64,000 bases of DNA from Kamptonema formosum PCC 10802. Its GTDB lineage: Bacteria > Cyanobacteriota > Cyanobacteriia > Cyanobacteriales > Oscillatoriaceae. Position 1 is the first letter of the stretch; each line of letters opens with the position of its first letter. Of this stretch, positions 41,274-50,082 are shown piece by piece. Below the pieces are notes generated by a model. That model saw nothing but the letters and a program-made list of their open reading frames with translations. It did not search any database and was not told where the DNA came from. The DNA is taken from contig NZ_KB235948.1 of NCBI RefSeq assembly GCF_000332335.1, positions 2,173,960-2,237,959 of the forward strand. Direction: 5' to 3'. Position numbers and translations under genes: made by a program.

Positions 41274-44117
41274 ATGAATAAATATAACCGGCAAAAACTC
41301 ATCGCCGCACTCACCGGCATCGTCCTGTCTCTCACCTCACCGCTGCTGCTGGCTCGCCACGCCTGGGCAAAAGCGCCGGCTGACGCGAAGGTGGCTCCCC
41401 AGATCGAGAAGTTGAAAACCGCCGATGAATTCAACCGCGACGAAACTGTTGATAATTTAGCAAAACTTGGAGCGCCGGCTATCCCCACTTTGATAAATGC
41501 CTTGCAGTCGGAGAATCTGCAAGTCCGCCAGGGTGCAGCCGTTGCGCTGGGTAAAATCGGCGAGCCGGCTATCCCCGACTTGATAAAAGCGTTGCATTCC
41601 AAGAATCAGAGAGTGCGGTGGCATGCTGCTGCTGCTCTGGGGAGCATCGATTATGCGGATGTGGGTGGCGATAAGAAGGATGCGGATGCCGTCATCTCCG
41701 CTCTTATCAAGCTACTGAAAGACCCGGATGTGCCAGTGCGCCGGTGTGCCGCTGGGTCACTGTCCCAAATCAGCCAGCAATGGCAGAATAACCAAGTGCC
41801 ACCGACAGCCAAAGAAGCTATCCCGCAGTTAAGGTCAGCCCTGCAAAACCCTGATGTGAACCTGCGGCGCAGTGCGGCTGTAACTTTGGCGAACATGCGT
41901 GCGGAAGCCAAAGATGCTATCCCCGATTTTATAAAAGCTCTGAAAGATCGAGATGCCAAGGTGCGTTTCAGTGCGATTGATGGTCTGGGGCGGATAGGTC
42001 TTCCCGCCAAAGATGCTGTCCCCGAATTGAGGGCGCTTCTCAAACAAGACGCGGATCTAAACGTGCGTTTCAATGCAGCTTGGGCTTTGGGGAAAATAGG
42101 TGTCACTGCTGCCAGTGCTGTCCCGGACTTGAGGGAGGCTCTGAAAAATGACCCGGAAATACGAGTGCGTTACAATGCGGCTTATGCTCTCGGACTGATT
42201 GGTCCTGCTGCCAAAGACGCCATCCCCGACTTGAGAGAGGCTTTGAAAAATCCATATCCCCGAGTGCGTTACAATGCGGCTTATGCTTTTTGGTTTATGG
42301 GGACTCCAGCCCTAGACGCTATTCCCGACTTGAGAGCGGCTTTGAAAGACCCAGATCCCAGGGTGTTTAACAATGCAGCTGAAGCTCTGGGTAAAATTGC
42401 TGCTAGCCTTCAGGACAGCGCAAATACGCTACCCTTATCCAATTTGGATAAAGCCATATCGGAATTGCAGCCAGCCTTAAAAATTCTAGAAGAAAACCAA
42501 GGAAAGTTTTCCGATGAATCAATCGCAAATTTGCGCCGCTACCTGTCAGCTATCAAGGAGCAAAAAAGCCAGCGGCTCTTCAGAAATTCGCTTTTACAGA
42601 ATCCCTGGTTGTGGGGATCTGGTATGTATCTATTCTCACTGTTCGGACTTTTTGCGGTGCGCCCCATCGGACTGCTAAAAATTTATCAACTCTTGAAACC
42701 AATCGGCTTCAAAGTGCCGATTTTGGGCGCAGACGTATCGCTAGGCTTCTTGATTTTTCTGAAATATCACCCCAGAGTTCTGGATGCCTGGGTGGCTTCC
42801 CACATCCAAGCGGCTCGCCAGGAATTTCCGAAGCGGGACACAGTGAGCGCTCGCAAAGTTATCGTCCCAGTTCCCGCAGTCCTGGATAACAAAACCATTC
42901 CCGACCTCACCGGCAAAGATTTGCGACCCACATTCGCCCAAAAGCGCGGCTGTCTGCTGATCTGGGGGGAAGGGGGAGCCGGCAAAACCAGTCGCGCCTG
43001 TCAGATTGCCAAATGGGCGATGTCAGACAGTCCGGAGGAGCGCATTTGCAACCACCGGATGCTGCCGGTGATCATCGAACAGGAGCTAAACTTTAAAGTC
43101 GCTGATGGCAAACAGCCTTTCCTAGAAGCCATCCGGGGACAGCTGCAAGACCTGACTGACGAAAAAGAGGCGATTTCGGAAGAACTGCTAGAGCGCTTAC
43201 TGCTAGAGCGGCGCATCCTGGTTATTGTGGATCGCCTGTCGGAAATGAGCGAGGCGACGCAAGCGGCAATACGGCCAGAAATGCCGGACTTTCCGGTGAA
43301 TGCTTTGCTCGTTACTTCCCGCCTTGACGAACCGTTGGGTTGCGTCACCAAAACCACAATGAAACCGCTTCGCATTGCCGGCAACCGGCTGTCCTCGTTT
43401 ATGGAAGGCTATCTGGCCCAGCGAGGTAAACGCGACCTTTTCACCGATGAGGAGTTCTTCAAAGCCTGCATCCAGCTGTCGAGAATGGTGGGAGATAGAA
43501 ACATCACCGTCCTGCTGACAAAACTCTATGCCGACCAGATGGTCGCCGCTAAGGAAGGCGCGACAGAGGGCGATATTCCTGACAATATCCCCGAACTGAT
43601 GCTCTATTACTTGAACCAGCTAAACCGCAGCGTGTACGGGGAGAAATTAAGTAACTCGACTCTCCATGAAGATGCCATCACTCTTGCCTGGGAATGCCTG
43701 AAGTCTACTTTCCGACCGGCACCGGCAAACCGTGAGGATGCTATAGCCGCTCTCGGTGGAGATAGCGCCGAATCGCGCCTTAAATATCTCGAAGAGAAAC
43801 TCCGCCTCATTCAAGCTAAGGGGGTCGGACACGATCAAATCAGCTTTTCCCTTGACCCGGTAGCTGAATATCTGGCGGGGTTGCATTTGGTAGAAATGTA
43901 TGGTAAAGATGAGAGTAAGTGGGTCGATTTTCTCGTGCAGGCAGAGGCGATGCCCGGAGAGCCGGCGGCTATTAAAGGATTCCTTTTAGCAGTGCGGGAT
44001 TGCTACCTCGCCAAAATTCCGGGAGCGAAAGATACCGATTTCGTGCCGAAGGAACTGAAGCAACTGGGCGAGGGCTCTGGGATGGCTGTTGCAGCGCCGC
44101 AGCCGGTGCCGGTGTAA
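41274..44117 (+). CDS. HEAT-repeat - transmembrane - NACHT-type ATPase
   Basis: 947 residues. Residues 1-32 look like a signal peptide or anchor (LIAALTGIVLSLTSPLLL, cleavage-like AWAKA). Residues about 50-390 are some ten HEAT/armadillo units of about 32-39 residues with the recurrent VRxxAAxALGxIG. A membrane segment lies at about 446-466 (WGSGMYLFSLFGLFAVRPIG). Then comes a STAND/NACHT-like NTPase: Walker A WGEGGAGKTSRACQIA (about 565-580), Walker B RRILVIVDRLSEMSE (about 645), ALLVTSRLDEPLG as sensor and a helical NACHT-associated domain to the C-terminus. Predicted topology puts HEAT outside and the ATPase in the cytoplasm. Function unknown; a signalling or defence-like switch is the inference from the NACHT class. 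Confidence 0.85.
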   Translation: MNKYNRQKLIAALTGIVLSLTSPLLLARHAWAKAPADAKVAPQIEKLKTADEFNRDETVDNLAKLGAPAIPTLINALQSENLQVRQGAAVALGKIGEPAIPDLIKALHSKNQRVRWHAAAALGSIDYADVGGDKKDADAVISALIKLLKDPDVPVRRCAAGSLSQISQQWQNNQVPPTAKEAIPQLRSALQNPDVNLRRSAAVTLANMRAEAKDAIPDFIKALKDRDAKVRFSAIDGLGRIGLPAKDAVPELRALLKQDADLNVRFNAAWALGKIGVTAASAVPDLREALKNDPEIRVRYNAAYALGLIGPAAKDAIPDLREALKNPYPRVRYNAAYAFWFMGTPALDAIPDLRAALKDPDPRVFNNAAEALGKIAASLQDSANTLPLSNLDKAISELQPALKILEENQGKFSDESIANLRRYLSAIKEQKSQRLFRNSLLQNPWLWGSGMYLFSLFGLFAVRPIGLLKIYQLLKPIGFKVPILGADVSLGFLIFLKYHPRVLDAWVASHIQAARQEFPKRDTVSARKVIVPVPAVLDNKTIPDLTGKDLRPTFAQKRGCLLIWGEGGAGKTSRACQIAKWAMSDSPEERICNHRMLPVIIEQELNFKVADGKQPFLEAIRGQLQDLTDEKEAISEELLERLLLERRILVIVDRLSEMSEATQAAIRPEMPDFPVNALLVTSRLDEPLGCVTKTTMKPLRIAGNRLSSFMEGYLAQRGKRDLFTDEEFFKACIQLSRMVGDRNITVLLTKLYADQMVAAKEGATEGDIPDNIPELMLYYLNQLNRSVYGEKLSNSTLHEDAITLAWECLKSTFRPAPANREDAIAALGGDSAESRLKYLEEKLRLIQAKGVGHDQISFSLDPVAEYLAGLHLVEMYGKDESKWVDFLVQAEAMPGEPAAIKGFLLAVRDCYLAKIPGAKDTDFVPKELKQLGEGSGMAVAAPQPVPV

Positions 44118-44144
44118 TATCTCTCGCCGTGAGTTCAAAAATGC

Positions 44145-44353
44145 CACCGTTTGTAGTTGGGCTTTAGCCCCACCGTTTGTAGTTGGGCTTTAGCCCCACC
44201 GTTTGTAGTTGGGCTTTAGCCCCACCGTTTGTAGTTGGGCTTTAGCCCCACCGTTTGTAGTTGGGCTTTAGCCCCACCGTTTGTAGTTGGGCTTTAGCCC
44301 CACCGTTTGTAGTTGGGCTTTAGCCCCACCGTTTGTAGTTGGGCTTTAGCCCA
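44145..44353. repeat. Tandem array, eight 26-bp units
   Basis: Unit CACCGTTTGTAGTTGGGCTT-TAGCCC, eight nearly perfect copies without spacers. Its reverse complement GGGCTAAAGCCCAACTACAA-ACGGTG is the same sequence family as the units at 32509-32827, so the two arrays lie in opposite orientation. Starts 27 bases after the HEAT-NACHT stop. Confidence 0.95.
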
Positions 44354-44511
44354 ATATTATCTCTATCCTGTAGGGGCGGGGTCACTCAACATATCTGCCG
44401 GTCCTAAAGGATAAACTGTTGCCGGTGAGCGCTAAATTTTGCAATTTACGATTAAATAATTTTTCTAAAAAGCGCCGGCAGATCCGTTTTTTTGATATGC
44501 TTTCTTGCGGA

Positions 44512-44618
44512 TATAGCGCCTTAATAACCTTCGTGTAAATTGCAGAACCCCGGTTTCTTAAAGAAACCGGGGTTCTGGGCCCCCAGGGGGCGCGCAAATC
44601 ATTGAGAACTGCTCTATA
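44512..44618 (-). repeat. Hairpin element family B, copy 3 (inverted)
   Basis: Reads TATAGCGCCTTAATAACCTT, GTGTAAATTGCAGAACCCCG, core AAACCGGGGTTCTG, then CGCAAATCATTGAGAACTGC and TCTATA; reverse orientation of 25380-25482. Confidence 0.85.
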
Positions 44619-44766
44619 ATGAAATCGTCCCGCCGGCCCCACAAGAAAGCCCTATTTCTGCTTTCCCGCACCGGCGACCGGCTCGATGGCCAACCGAGGC
44701 GACAGAACTGATAAGTTAAACTCAAGAAAACCACTACCCACTCAACAGCCGGCTGTACCTCAAACC

Positions 44767-46656
44767 ATGACTGACTCAACCTCACTCCCCGAGCGCTACC
44801 TAGCCATTATCGACCAAATCGTCGAAACCACGCTCAAAGGGCAAATCCGCTCCAAAGATCAAGTCTATCAAATGCTAGCCCGAGGCGTCAGCCCGGGCAC
44901 CGGCGAAATCTTCGAGCGCTGTCTGCAAGACCGGCTCAGCGCCACCGAAAACCAGCTGAAGGCGGAAAAAGACGAATTAAAACAAGCCAGAGCCAACCGC
45001 ACCCTGCGAGCTCTCAAAACCGTGGAGGGCGAATACGCGCGCTGGCAAAAAGAAAACCGAGTCTCCAGCGCCATCGCATCAGCCGCTCAGCAAATCCTCA
45101 CCGCCTCACCCGCCGATCGCCTCAGCGCCCTATTGCGAGCCATCGACCCCAACCAGCAGCACCCCCTCACCCTAGAGCAAATACAGCAACTTGCCAAAGC
45201 GCTGCACCAGCAACTGCAGCAAATCACCAACCCAGACTTAGAGCGAGACTTGCAGCAACTGCTCGCCGGCATTACCAAAGGACTGGAATCTTGGCACCGG
45301 CTCGAACCGCACCTCGTCAGCTGGATTTACGACCAAAGTCAGGGGCAATTAGGATTTGAAGGCGTCCCCGGACAGCGCGGACCTTGGGCGCTGTGGGCGA
45401 AACAGGTGAATAGCCCCTTTCCCCAGGCGCTCTTCAACACCATCGCCCTCGATCAATCTATCATAGAACTCGTCTCCCAGCGCTCTGACCTCGACCTCAG
45501 CGTCGCCGTCGAACTAGCAGTAGTTTTGCAGTGCTTGCAGCGGGGATTAGTTACCTGGTTTGACCGGCTCGTTTACGACTCCCAAGCCGGCGCAAAACTC
45601 TCCATTTCCACCTTTCTTACCTTTGCATTAATTTGGTGCGTGCTGGCGAATGGCTTTAGCGCCGCCGCCAGCCTCAATGGCAGCAACCGCGAGCGTTTGG
45701 CCGATGGCTGCTTTCAGCTGACGCTGCAAATTCTTCGCGCCTTTTCCCAGCGCGACTACTTCCCCCTTTACGGGGGGATTTTTGCCTCATTTTCAGGCAG
45801 GTATCTCCGGGACACTCTAGATTACTTGAACGAACCCCTGCGGCGAGTCGAAGGCACCCAGGAAAAGGCTAGGATTCTCACGCTTTTAGGCTATTCGCAC
45901 CGCGCTCAAGGTCTGTACGAGCAAGCGATTTCCTTTCACGAGCAAGCGCTGGATATTGCCCGCAATGCTGGCGACCGCCCCTGCGAAATTGCCAATCTCA
46001 ATCACCTCAGCCGCACTTTTGTCGCGCAAAAGAATTATGCCGGTGCGATTAATTCCAGTCAGCGGGCGCTGATCCTGGCTCGCCAAACCGGCGACCGCTT
46101 GGGAGAGGCAAACGCACTGGCCAATTTGGGCTACAGCGAAGTCTTTCAAGCGCGACAGCTCGAACAGGTTGAACCGGAAGTTTATGAAGCCGCTGTCGGC
46201 TATTTGCAGCAAGGTTTGCAGCTATCGGAACGGCTGGGGGACCGGCAGAGCCAAGCTCTGTGCGGCAGCAGTCTCGGCATTGCCTGCGTTCTTTTGGATC
46301 AGCCTTCAGCCGCGATTGAATACTTGGTCAAAGGCTGGCAAGCCGCCCAGATTTCTGGCGATTTGTACTTGCAAGGTCTGAATATGGCTTATTTGGCTGA
46401 AGCTTACTACAGCCAGCAAGACATAGAAAAAACCGCTCACACCGGCGCTTTGGCGATGTATCTCCTGGAGCAAATTTCTGCTGCTGAGTGGCGCAAATCT
46501 GCCGGCTTGCTGACGATTTTGCAAGGTCAAATGGGCGCAGACGCTTTCCAGAAATTATTGGGGCAGCAGCGGGCCAAAATTATTCCGTTCATCGGTGTAG
46601 ACGGCTATGACTACATCCCGCAACTGCTGGATCAGTACCGCCGGTCGCTGGAATAA
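44767..46656 (+). CDS. Large TPR protein with N-terminal coiled coil
   Basis: 629 residues from ATG 44767 (MTDSTSLPERYLAIIDQIVE), preferred over 44686. Residues 1-60 form a helical domain (TTLKGQIRSKDQVYQML), 60-110 a charged coiled coil, and 110-370 an all-helical cyanobacterial domain with one hydrophobic patch (TFLTFALIWCVLANGFSAA). Residues about 385-580 are TPRs of the Rapsyn/LGN type (ARILTLLGYSHRAQGLYEQA, ANALANLGYSEVFQARQ). Scaffold of unknown partner; no signal peptide. Confidence 0.8.
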   Translation: MTDSTSLPERYLAIIDQIVETTLKGQIRSKDQVYQMLARGVSPGTGEIFERCLQDRLSATENQLKAEKDELKQARANRTLRALKTVEGEYARWQKENRVSSAIASAAQQILTASPADRLSALLRAIDPNQQHPLTLEQIQQLAKALHQQLQQITNPDLERDLQQLLAGITKGLESWHRLEPHLVSWIYDQSQGQLGFEGVPGQRGPWALWAKQVNSPFPQALFNTIALDQSIIELVSQRSDLDLSVAVELAVVLQCLQRGLVTWFDRLVYDSQAGAKLSISTFLTFALIWCVLANGFSAAASLNGSNRERLADGCFQLTLQILRAFSQRDYFPLYGGIFASFSGRYLRDTLDYLNEPLRRVEGTQEKARILTLLGYSHRAQGLYEQAISFHEQALDIARNAGDRPCEIANLNHLSRTFVAQKNYAGAINSSQRALILARQTGDRLGEANALANLGYSEVFQARQLEQVEPEVYEAAVGYLQQGLQLSERLGDRQSQALCGSSLGIACVLLDQPSAAIEYLVKGWQAAQISGDLYLQGLNMAYLAEAYYSQQDIEKTAHTGALAMYLLEQISAAEWRKSAGLLTILQGQMGADAFQKLLGQQRAKIIPFIGVDGYDYIPQLLDQYRRSLE

Positions 46657-46740
46657 CCTATAGCAATTTTGGATTTTGGATGCAAGGATTTTGGATTGCA
46701 ACAATGGCAGGAAAGCCTTTTCAGCTAGAGGAAAAAATAC

Positions 46741-46848
46741 TATAGCAGCAGTCATATTGGGCACGGACATCAGTGGCCTAGGGATAAAAGGCGTAGGACA
46801 GGCGTCTCGCCTGTCCTACTGTTCTAACCTAAGTGAATACTGCTATAT
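46741..46848 (-). repeat. MITE family A, short copy
   Basis: 108 bp. The left end is TATAGCAGCAGTCATATTGG, the interior palindrome GGACAGGCGTCTCGCCTGTCC (21 bp, with the arms GGACAGGCG/CGCCTGTCC), and the right end (minus strand) TATAGCAGTATTCACTTAGG. An internally deleted form of the 160-bp element. Confidence 0.85.
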
Positions 46849-47090
46849 AAGCTGTTAGGTGTTTAATCTGCTTGCTGGAGAGAGGGGGCAGAGCCGACCT
46901 AGCCCCCTACCCAGGCATATCCTGGGAACTGCGGATAGAGAGCGATAGCGCAAATTAAATGCGCAACATTTCGCAAGTTCCGGGTTAATAGTTATTCAGC
47001 GTCGGGCCGGCTGCCGGTGGGGGAGCGTCCCCCAAGGGGAGCGCGCCCACTATTTAGATAATGAATTTCCCGGAAAATCTCCCATAAAAT

Positions 47091-47119
47091 TTGCCGGCAG
47101 GACATTTGCATGATATAAT
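47091..47119 (+). promoter_or_regulatory. Consensus-like sigma-70 promoter without a plus-strand gene
   Basis: TTGCCG (47091-47096), 17-base spacer, TATAAT (47114-47119). A transcript would start near 47126 and run antisense into the L,D-transpeptidase gene. There is no plus-strand CDS for the next kilobase. Confidence 0.55.
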
Positions 47120-47305
47120 GTCCTGGAACTGCGGCTTCGGAGGAGCCGGTGCCGGGCAATCAGCAATGCCCAGCGCCCATTGACCAGTGCCCAGCGCTCC
47201 CCGGAGTGCCGGAACACCGGCGGCTCAACAAAAGTGCCAGAGGCAGCACCCAAGCTCCGGCACCTTTGGAGGCGCTCGCCAGGGGGCGAGACGCGAGGGT
47301 GAAGA

Positions 47306-47914
47306 CTACGGCTCCACCGTGACGGGCGTGCCCACGGCCACCTTTTCAAACAGAGAGAGGATATCCTTATTCAACATCCGGATGCAGCCGTGGGAAGCTG
47401 CATATCCCACCGTTTCCTCATTCGGGGTGCCGTGAAACCCAATCACATTCACACCGTCACTCCAAAAACCGATCCACCGAAGTCCCAGGGGATTGTCTGG
47501 CCCGGCCTCGATCACCTCTCCTGTGCGAAAATTCTGCCAAGAGGGATTCTCGATTTTTTCCAGAACTTTAAAACTGCCGGTGGGGGTTTCCCAACCGGCC
47601 TTCCCAACAGCAATCGGGTAGCTGGCTTCCACCCGGTTGTCCGAGTAGACATAGACGCGGCGCTCACTCAAGCGGATCACCAAACGACGAGTGTCGGGAG
47701 TGGGGCTGGCCGGTGGGGCTGTGACCTCACCGGGAAGAAAATTAGAAGGTTCCCCAATCGGAGGCACAGTGGTTTCCTGAATCTGAGGGTTGGCCCCTCC
47801 CGGAGTTGCCGCTTGAGGAGTTGGATCTGAGGCTGCAGCCTGCCTCTGAACCGAAAGCAGTAGAATTGCTGCGCACAGAACCATTAAGCTTGGACGCGAT
47901 TCCCCTCTCACCAT
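47306..47914 (-). CDS. L,D-transpeptidase (YkuD)
   Basis: 202 residues. The signal peptide (RPSLMVLCAAILLLSVQRQAA) is followed by a Pro/Ala linker and a YkuD domain with catalytic IGFHGTPNEE and SHGCIRMLNKDILSLF, where Cys is the nucleophile and His the general base. It forms 3-3 cross-links in peptidoglycan or attaches proteins to it in the periplasm. ATG 47914 (MVRGESRPSLMVL) begins the signal peptide; the longer frame to 47977 is less likely. Confidence 0.93.
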   Translation of the reverse strand: MVRGESRPSLMVLCAAILLLSVQRQAAASDPTPQAATPGGANPQIQETTVPPIGEPSNFLPGEVTAPPASPTPDTRRLVIRLSERRVYVYSDNRVEASYPIAVGKAGWETPTGSFKVLEKIENPSWQNFRTGEVIEAGPDNPLGLRWIGFWSDGVNVIGFHGTPNEETVGYAASHGCIRMLNKDILSLFEKVAVGTPVTVEP

Positions 47915-48829
47915 TGCTGTCTTCTCTCTATCCCTAGCCAATGACTTGTACAGATATGCTGTCTGGAGTTCACACAACCAGCAGTTGCTTTGTTAAATTT
48001 TAATATCACGTCCCCCTGATTAACCGCAATTAGCAGACCGGCCCGTTCGGATGACTTGCGCCCAGTGCCCAGTCCGCCATGCGCTAGCCCTTTCCTGCAC
48101 GCTGGGTCACAGCTAGCCGCTCCGCACGAGCGGCGCGCCCATGTTAGGGGTTAGGGGTTAGGGGTTGGGAGAAAAGCTGATAACTAACGATGATGCCCTT
48201 TTGCGATGATGCCCTTTTGCCCGCTCTCAGAGATATTCTGGGGATTCAACCTGACTTGATATGCCACATGTCCCTATGCTTGGGCATTTTACCTGGAAGT
48301 TGTCCCATGTCAACCGCCCTGTTTCCCCACCGGCTTGCTTTGCTGCTCTTAACAGTCAGATTGCAAATATTTATCAGTCAAGCCGATTTAGTTTACAATA
48401 GTTTAAGAGAGTCTTAATGTTTTTTCATGCTCCAGTGGGTACAGTATAGCAAGTGCGGAAAGCTCGCTGACTCGCTTTCAGAGTCTGCGGGGCTGCAGAA
48501 AAAGCAGGGACGCGACATGTAGTGTCTCCTCACAGCCGGAGTGCCACCGGCAAATTATAGATGCCGGTGGCTCTCGCCTGCAATCAGGGACTGTTAGGAT
48601 TTGAGAAAAGCTCTGGCTCTCTCAGCGCCAAGCCGCCCTGCAATCAGAAGGACGCAGCGCTTGCCAGCGCTGGGTCAGTTGGCCACAGTATTCTCCAAGG
48701 GAGGTAAAATTTAATCCTGGATTTCTTGCGCAATCCTACAAAACGTGATACAATACAGACAGATCTGAGAAATTGACAGAGGCCCCGGTCAGCTCCGAAC
48801 AGGCAAATCGGGACTTCAATTAGCGCTTG
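47915..48829. other. Gene-poor region
   Basis: 48143-48170 has four TTAGGGG-type heptamers. 48185-48220 has GATGATGCCCTTTTGC direct repeats. 48537-48575 has a stem GTGCCACCGGCA / TGCCGGTGGCTC with an AT-rich loop. Short open frames at 48190-48417 (+) and 48644-48925 (-) resemble nothing; the latter is antisense to the TnpB remnant. Confidence 0.5.
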
Positions 48830-49229
48830 ATTTTTCTGCCAACCTTCCTTGACTTCCGACACGGTTGCCAAAGCAAAGCGAAAAATCAGGTCTAAAACGG
48901 CGAGAGCGATGCTGAGTAGGCCCACTACCAGTTCAAAAGTTCAAAATGACTTTAAAGCATCAGGCTGAATTGACGGGAACCACGCCCTGTGGATGTCACC
49001 GCAGAATTCACCAGCAAGACCTGCATGCAGCAGCCGGCAAATGTCCACACCCGCTTGGGTGGCTCTAAAGTTTTCCACTGTCCTAGCTGCGGATTTACGC
49101 GCTTCGCGGGACTGTAACGGTGCTTTTGGGATTTTCCTGAAAGCTTTGCGGGATACCGCCTCTATCACTTTTACCGGTGATAGTGCTATCGTTTCATTGT
49201 CCGGGAATACCTCGAATAATGTAGCGTAA
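48830..49229 (+). pseudogene. IS200/IS605-type TnpB remnant, C-terminal part, frameshifted
   Basis: In three frames, in the right order, one reads KAKRKIRSKTARAML (48854-48898 region), AHYQFK, LKHQAELTGT, VDVTAEFTSKTC, LGGSKVFHCPSCGFT and RDCNGAFGIFLKALRDTA. These are the RuvC-III/zinc-ribbon end of TnpB/OrfB. The first CxxC of the ribbon is destroyed (TCMQQ) and several frameshifts separate the blocks. No upstream tnpB part or TnpA is left. A dead fragment that ends 18 bases before the next gene. Confidence 0.82.
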
Positions 49230-49247
49230 ATGTATCAGGAGGTTGTA

Positions 49248-49892
49248 ATGCCCAATCAGGGAATGAAAATATTGACAGGCACGACAGTGACACTGTTACT
49301 CTCGGCAGTAGCCGTGGGGCCGGCGATGGCGGGCCCATCTGCTGAAGTCGCTCAGCGACAGCAGGTTACCCAGATGAATGGGGCTAAAACCATCCGAGGC
49401 ACGATCAAAAGTATTGTCGGCGAGGTGGTAAAAGTTCAAGAAGCAAACGGCAATGTCATAGAGCTGCGGCTCTCGAAGCGAGACCAAGGAATCCTGGGGC
49501 TGGTGTCCGGGATGGACATTGTAGCCCAGGTGGCCAGCGGGCGTGTGCTTAATATTGCTATGGCTACGGCTGCCTCATCACAAATGGCGAGTTCTACCCG
49601 CTCTACCAGCACAAGTTCTGGGAGTAGCTCAAGTTCTGGGAGTAGCTCAAGTTCTGGCAGCAGCACAAATTCTACAACAACTATCACTCGTCCGGCGGCA
49701 CCACCGGCTCCCAGCATGGCCCCTACCGCTCGTCCGGTACTGCCACCACCAGTACAGCCCGCTCCTGTGGTGCGACCGGTGGCTCCCCCACCGGTAGTAC
49801 CTGCGGCACGACCAGTGGTTCCTGCCCCAGCAATGAACCCTTCTGTCACCGTGCCACGGGCCACACCCGCGCCGGTGAGAGCTCTTTGGTAA
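49248..49892 (+). CDS. Exported protein with Ser- and Pro-rich tail
   Basis: 214 residues. ATG 49248 has a perfect AGGAGG at 49237-49242. Signal peptide MKILTGTTVTLLLSAVAVGP with AMA cleavage. Residues 45-105 form a small beta domain (TIRGTIKSIVGEVVKVQEAN ... IELRLSKRDQGILGLVSGMD), OB-like. Residues 115-140 are Ser/Gly repeats from 15-bp direct repeats (agctcaagttctggg) and 145-214 Pro/Ala/Val-rich repeats, suggesting a cell-wall-spanning tail. Function unknown. Confidence 0.78.
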   Translation: MPNQGMKILTGTTVTLLLSAVAVGPAMAGPSAEVAQRQQVTQMNGAKTIRGTIKSIVGEVVKVQEANGNVIELRLSKRDQGILGLVSGMDIVAQVASGRVLNIAMATAASSQMASSTRSTSTSSGSSSSSGSSSSSGSSTNSTTTITRPAAPPAPSMAPTARPVLPPPVQPAPVVRPVAPPPVVPAARPVVPAPAMNPSVTVPRATPAPVRALW

Positions 49893-49934
49893 GCCACACA
49901 GCACCTTGGCGCAATTAAGTCAAGCCGATTTCAC

Positions 49935-49962
49935 AAAAAAATGCCGTCCTCCGGGACGGCAT
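49935..49962 (-). terminator. Intrinsic terminator for the dienelactone hydrolase gene
   Basis: The stem ATGCCGTCC-CGGA-GGACGGCAT read on the minus strand is followed by TTTTTTT. On the plus strand the same stem ends the upstream secreted-protein gene but without a T-run. Confidence 0.85.
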
Positions 49963-50082
49963 TCGTGTTGCAGGCAAGGCAGGCCCGGCGTCCCACAGCC
50001 TGCAGCGCCACTGCCAGTGCCCACCGCCAATGCGCCCTAAAAACTCCGCTTATTGACTTGCTCAAAAGCCGGCGCGGCGACT

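Larger units (their letters stand above)
44118..44766. other. Gene-free region: tandem array and element B
   Basis: Contains the array at 44145-44353 and hairpin element B at 44512-44618 (both listed). 44354-44511 and 44619-44766 show no gene; the TPR gene start is at 44767 although its frame is open from 44686. Confidence 0.6.
46657..47305. other. Gene-free region with MITE A copy and an orphan promoter
   Basis: MITE A copy at 46741-46848 and the promoter-like site at 47091-47119 are listed separately. The remainder (46860-47085, 47125-47305) has no supported gene. Confidence 0.55.

Noticed and set aside
48143..48170. Telomere-like TTAGGGG repeats
   Set aside because: Only about four heptamers, in a circular bacterial chromosome; a common low-complexity tract in cyanobacterial spacers.
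48190..48417. 75-residue plus-strand protein
   Set aside because: Starts in a GATGATGCCC repeat, no ribosome site, no recognisable family.
48644..48925. Minus-strand membrane-like protein
   Set aside because: It is antisense to the TnpB remnant and has no conserved features.
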